Of a DNA stretch of 7,359 bases, positions 6,788 to 7,359 are shown in pieces. The DNA comes from Gammaproteobacteria bacterium (lineage in GTDB: Bacteria > Pseudomonadota > Gammaproteobacteria > Thiohalobacterales > Thiohalobacteraceae): the NCBI GenBank assembly GCA_016214925.1, contig JACRMO010000270.1:1-7359 (forward strand). The letters are read 5' to 3'. Made by a program: the position numbers and the translations under genes. Positions within the stretch are counted from its first letter, which is position 1, and each line of letters opens with the position of its first letter. The notes under the pieces were generated by a model. That model was not told where the DNA came from, made no database searches, and was given only the letters and a program-made list of their open reading frames with translations.

Positions 6788-7237
6788 ATGAAACAATCTC
6801 GTAGCGTGCAGATTGTCATGGTCGTGATTTACTCGGCACTATTTTCGTCTTGCGACTCGTGGAGGACTGTGGAGTACTCCGTGATTTCTACGAGTGGCAC
6901 TGATATGGAAATGGTTACTGTGCGACGAGACATGCGGGCCGCTGTCTTTGATGCTGTTAATGGTGTGGCTTTACAATATGGCCTCCAGAGGTGCGCTGAT
7001 AATAGATGCAAAATAAATACGTGTCGCCAGTTTAGAAGTGATTCGTGCGAAGAATTCCAGGCGCCAATGGGCACCGTTCAGGGTTATGGGGCTCCTGTCG
7101 TTCGGTTGCTTAATCAGGATGACGGCCACGACATTATTCAAATTACCTATTTTGTTGGGCCAACGAAGCCGTTTATTAATTTTGAGCGCGATCTTAAGGC
7201 GGAATTAGAAGAGCGTGGAGTGGAGGTCGTCAGGTAA
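6788..7237 (+). CDS. Small Cys-rich putative lipoprotein; candidate immunity protein
   Basis: The 149-residue product is not one I recognise. It begins with a short basic and then hydrophobic stretch ending in ALFSSC, an imperfect lipobox with C22 as the likely lipidated residue. The next residue is Asp, which in enterobacteria holds lipoproteins in the inner membrane; whether that rule applies here is unknown. Four further cysteines cluster at 69, 74, 79 and 87, consistent with disulphides in an oxidising compartment. The C terminus is a polar, probably alpha/beta stretch (IIQITYFVGPTKPFINFERD, then a charged helix). It lies 35 nt after the Rhs toxin frame on the same strand, the usual place of an immunity gene. 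A periplasm-facing lipoprotein would fit neutralising an incoming toxin there. Base composition is much lower in GC than in truA, as expected of transferred DNA. The immunity role rests on position only; an unrelated lipoprotein is possible. Confidence 0.7.
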   Translation: MKQSRSVQIVMVVIYSALFSSCDSWRTVEYSVISTSGTDMEMVTVRRDMRAAVFDAVNGVALQYGLQRCADNRCKINTCRQFRSDSCEEFQAPMGTVQGYGAPVVRLLNQDDGHDIIQITYFVGPTKPFINFERDLKAELEERGVEVVR

Positions 7238-7277
7238 AAAGCCTCTTTTGAAATTTGTGGAAAACCGGGACAGATTG

Positions 7278-7309
7278 GGATAAGGGGACGGGGACGGATA
7301 AGGGGACGG
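7278..7309. repeat. Two direct repeats of GGATAAGGGGACGG
   Basis: The 14-base sequence GGATAAGGGGACGG occurs at 7278-7291 and again at 7296-7309, an 18-base period, with a further GGGAC between and CGGGACAG just upstream (7266-7273). GGGGAC-type intergenic repeats are common in proteobacterial accessory DNA and often lie near REP-associated tyrosine transposases. That link is from general knowledge; no transposase is visible in this window. Confidence 0.6.
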
Positions 7310-7323
7310 AGGGAATAAAAAAT

Positions 7324-7342
7324 GATCGCACGGACCGCGATC
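7324..7342. repeat. Short perfect inverted repeat
   Basis: GATCGC (7324-7329) and GCGATC (7337-7342) form a six-base perfect inverted repeat with a seven-base spacer, directly after an A-rich stretch (7317-7322). It might be part of a small palindromic mobile repeat running past the window edge. It is too short to classify. I see no supportable gene in 7238-7359. Confidence 0.35.
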
Positions 7343-7359
7343 TGATCTGGGATGGTCAA

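Noticed and set aside
7237..7249. AAAAG/CTTTT hairpin after the lipoprotein gene as terminator
   Set aside because: It has five pairs, mostly A-T, with a three-base loop, which is too weak to call.
7147..7359. Minus-strand frame reaching the right edge
   Set aside because: It overlaps the 3' end of the small lipoprotein gene and runs through low-complexity GGGGAC repeats. No recognisable domain is seen.

Overview
The window reads as a chromosomal segment of a GC-rich gammaproteobacterium. This is inferred from the asd-fimV-truA gene order, a FimV-type polar hub protein with a LysM domain, and uniformly GC-rich coding over the first ~5.2 kb. The exact genus cannot be read from this sequence; a Chromatiales-like lineage is a guess.

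Left and centre (1-5222) are core genes, all on the + strand. First comes a 5'-truncated aspartate-semialdehyde dehydrogenase gene (asd), whose start lies just outside the window. Next is a full-length fimV-like gene: signal peptide, LysM, an Ala-Asp repeat, a coiled coil, one membrane helix, and an acidic cytoplasmic part with a terminal FimV domain. It is closed by a strong intrinsic terminator at 3588-3629. Then follow a small polytopic membrane protein resembling the CbiQ/EcfT family and truA (tRNA pseudouridine synthase). The last two could be co-transcribed, with an 81-nt gap.

Right part (about 5340-7359) looks acquired. After a ~120-nt spacer an Rhs coding frame begins in mid-protein. 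It holds only the last ~150 residues of the Rhs core, ending in the hallmark DPSG motif. A ~305-residue C-terminal region follows: first Gly/Ala-rich and hydrophobic, then a domain with an HExxHxxQ zinc-metallopeptidase signature. Its stop is followed 35 nt later by a small gene with its own ribosome binding site, encoding a probable Cys-rich lipoprotein. Base composition falls visibly across this region. The most economical reading is an orphan Rhs C-terminal toxin module with a candidate immunity gene, inserted downstream of truA. The window ends in non-coding DNA with short direct repeats of a GGGGAC type.

The most interesting hypothesis is that a metallopeptidase-type Rhs tip is paired with a previously unnamed lipoprotein immunity protein. 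The sequence supports the architecture. The toxin activity and the immunity role are inference.
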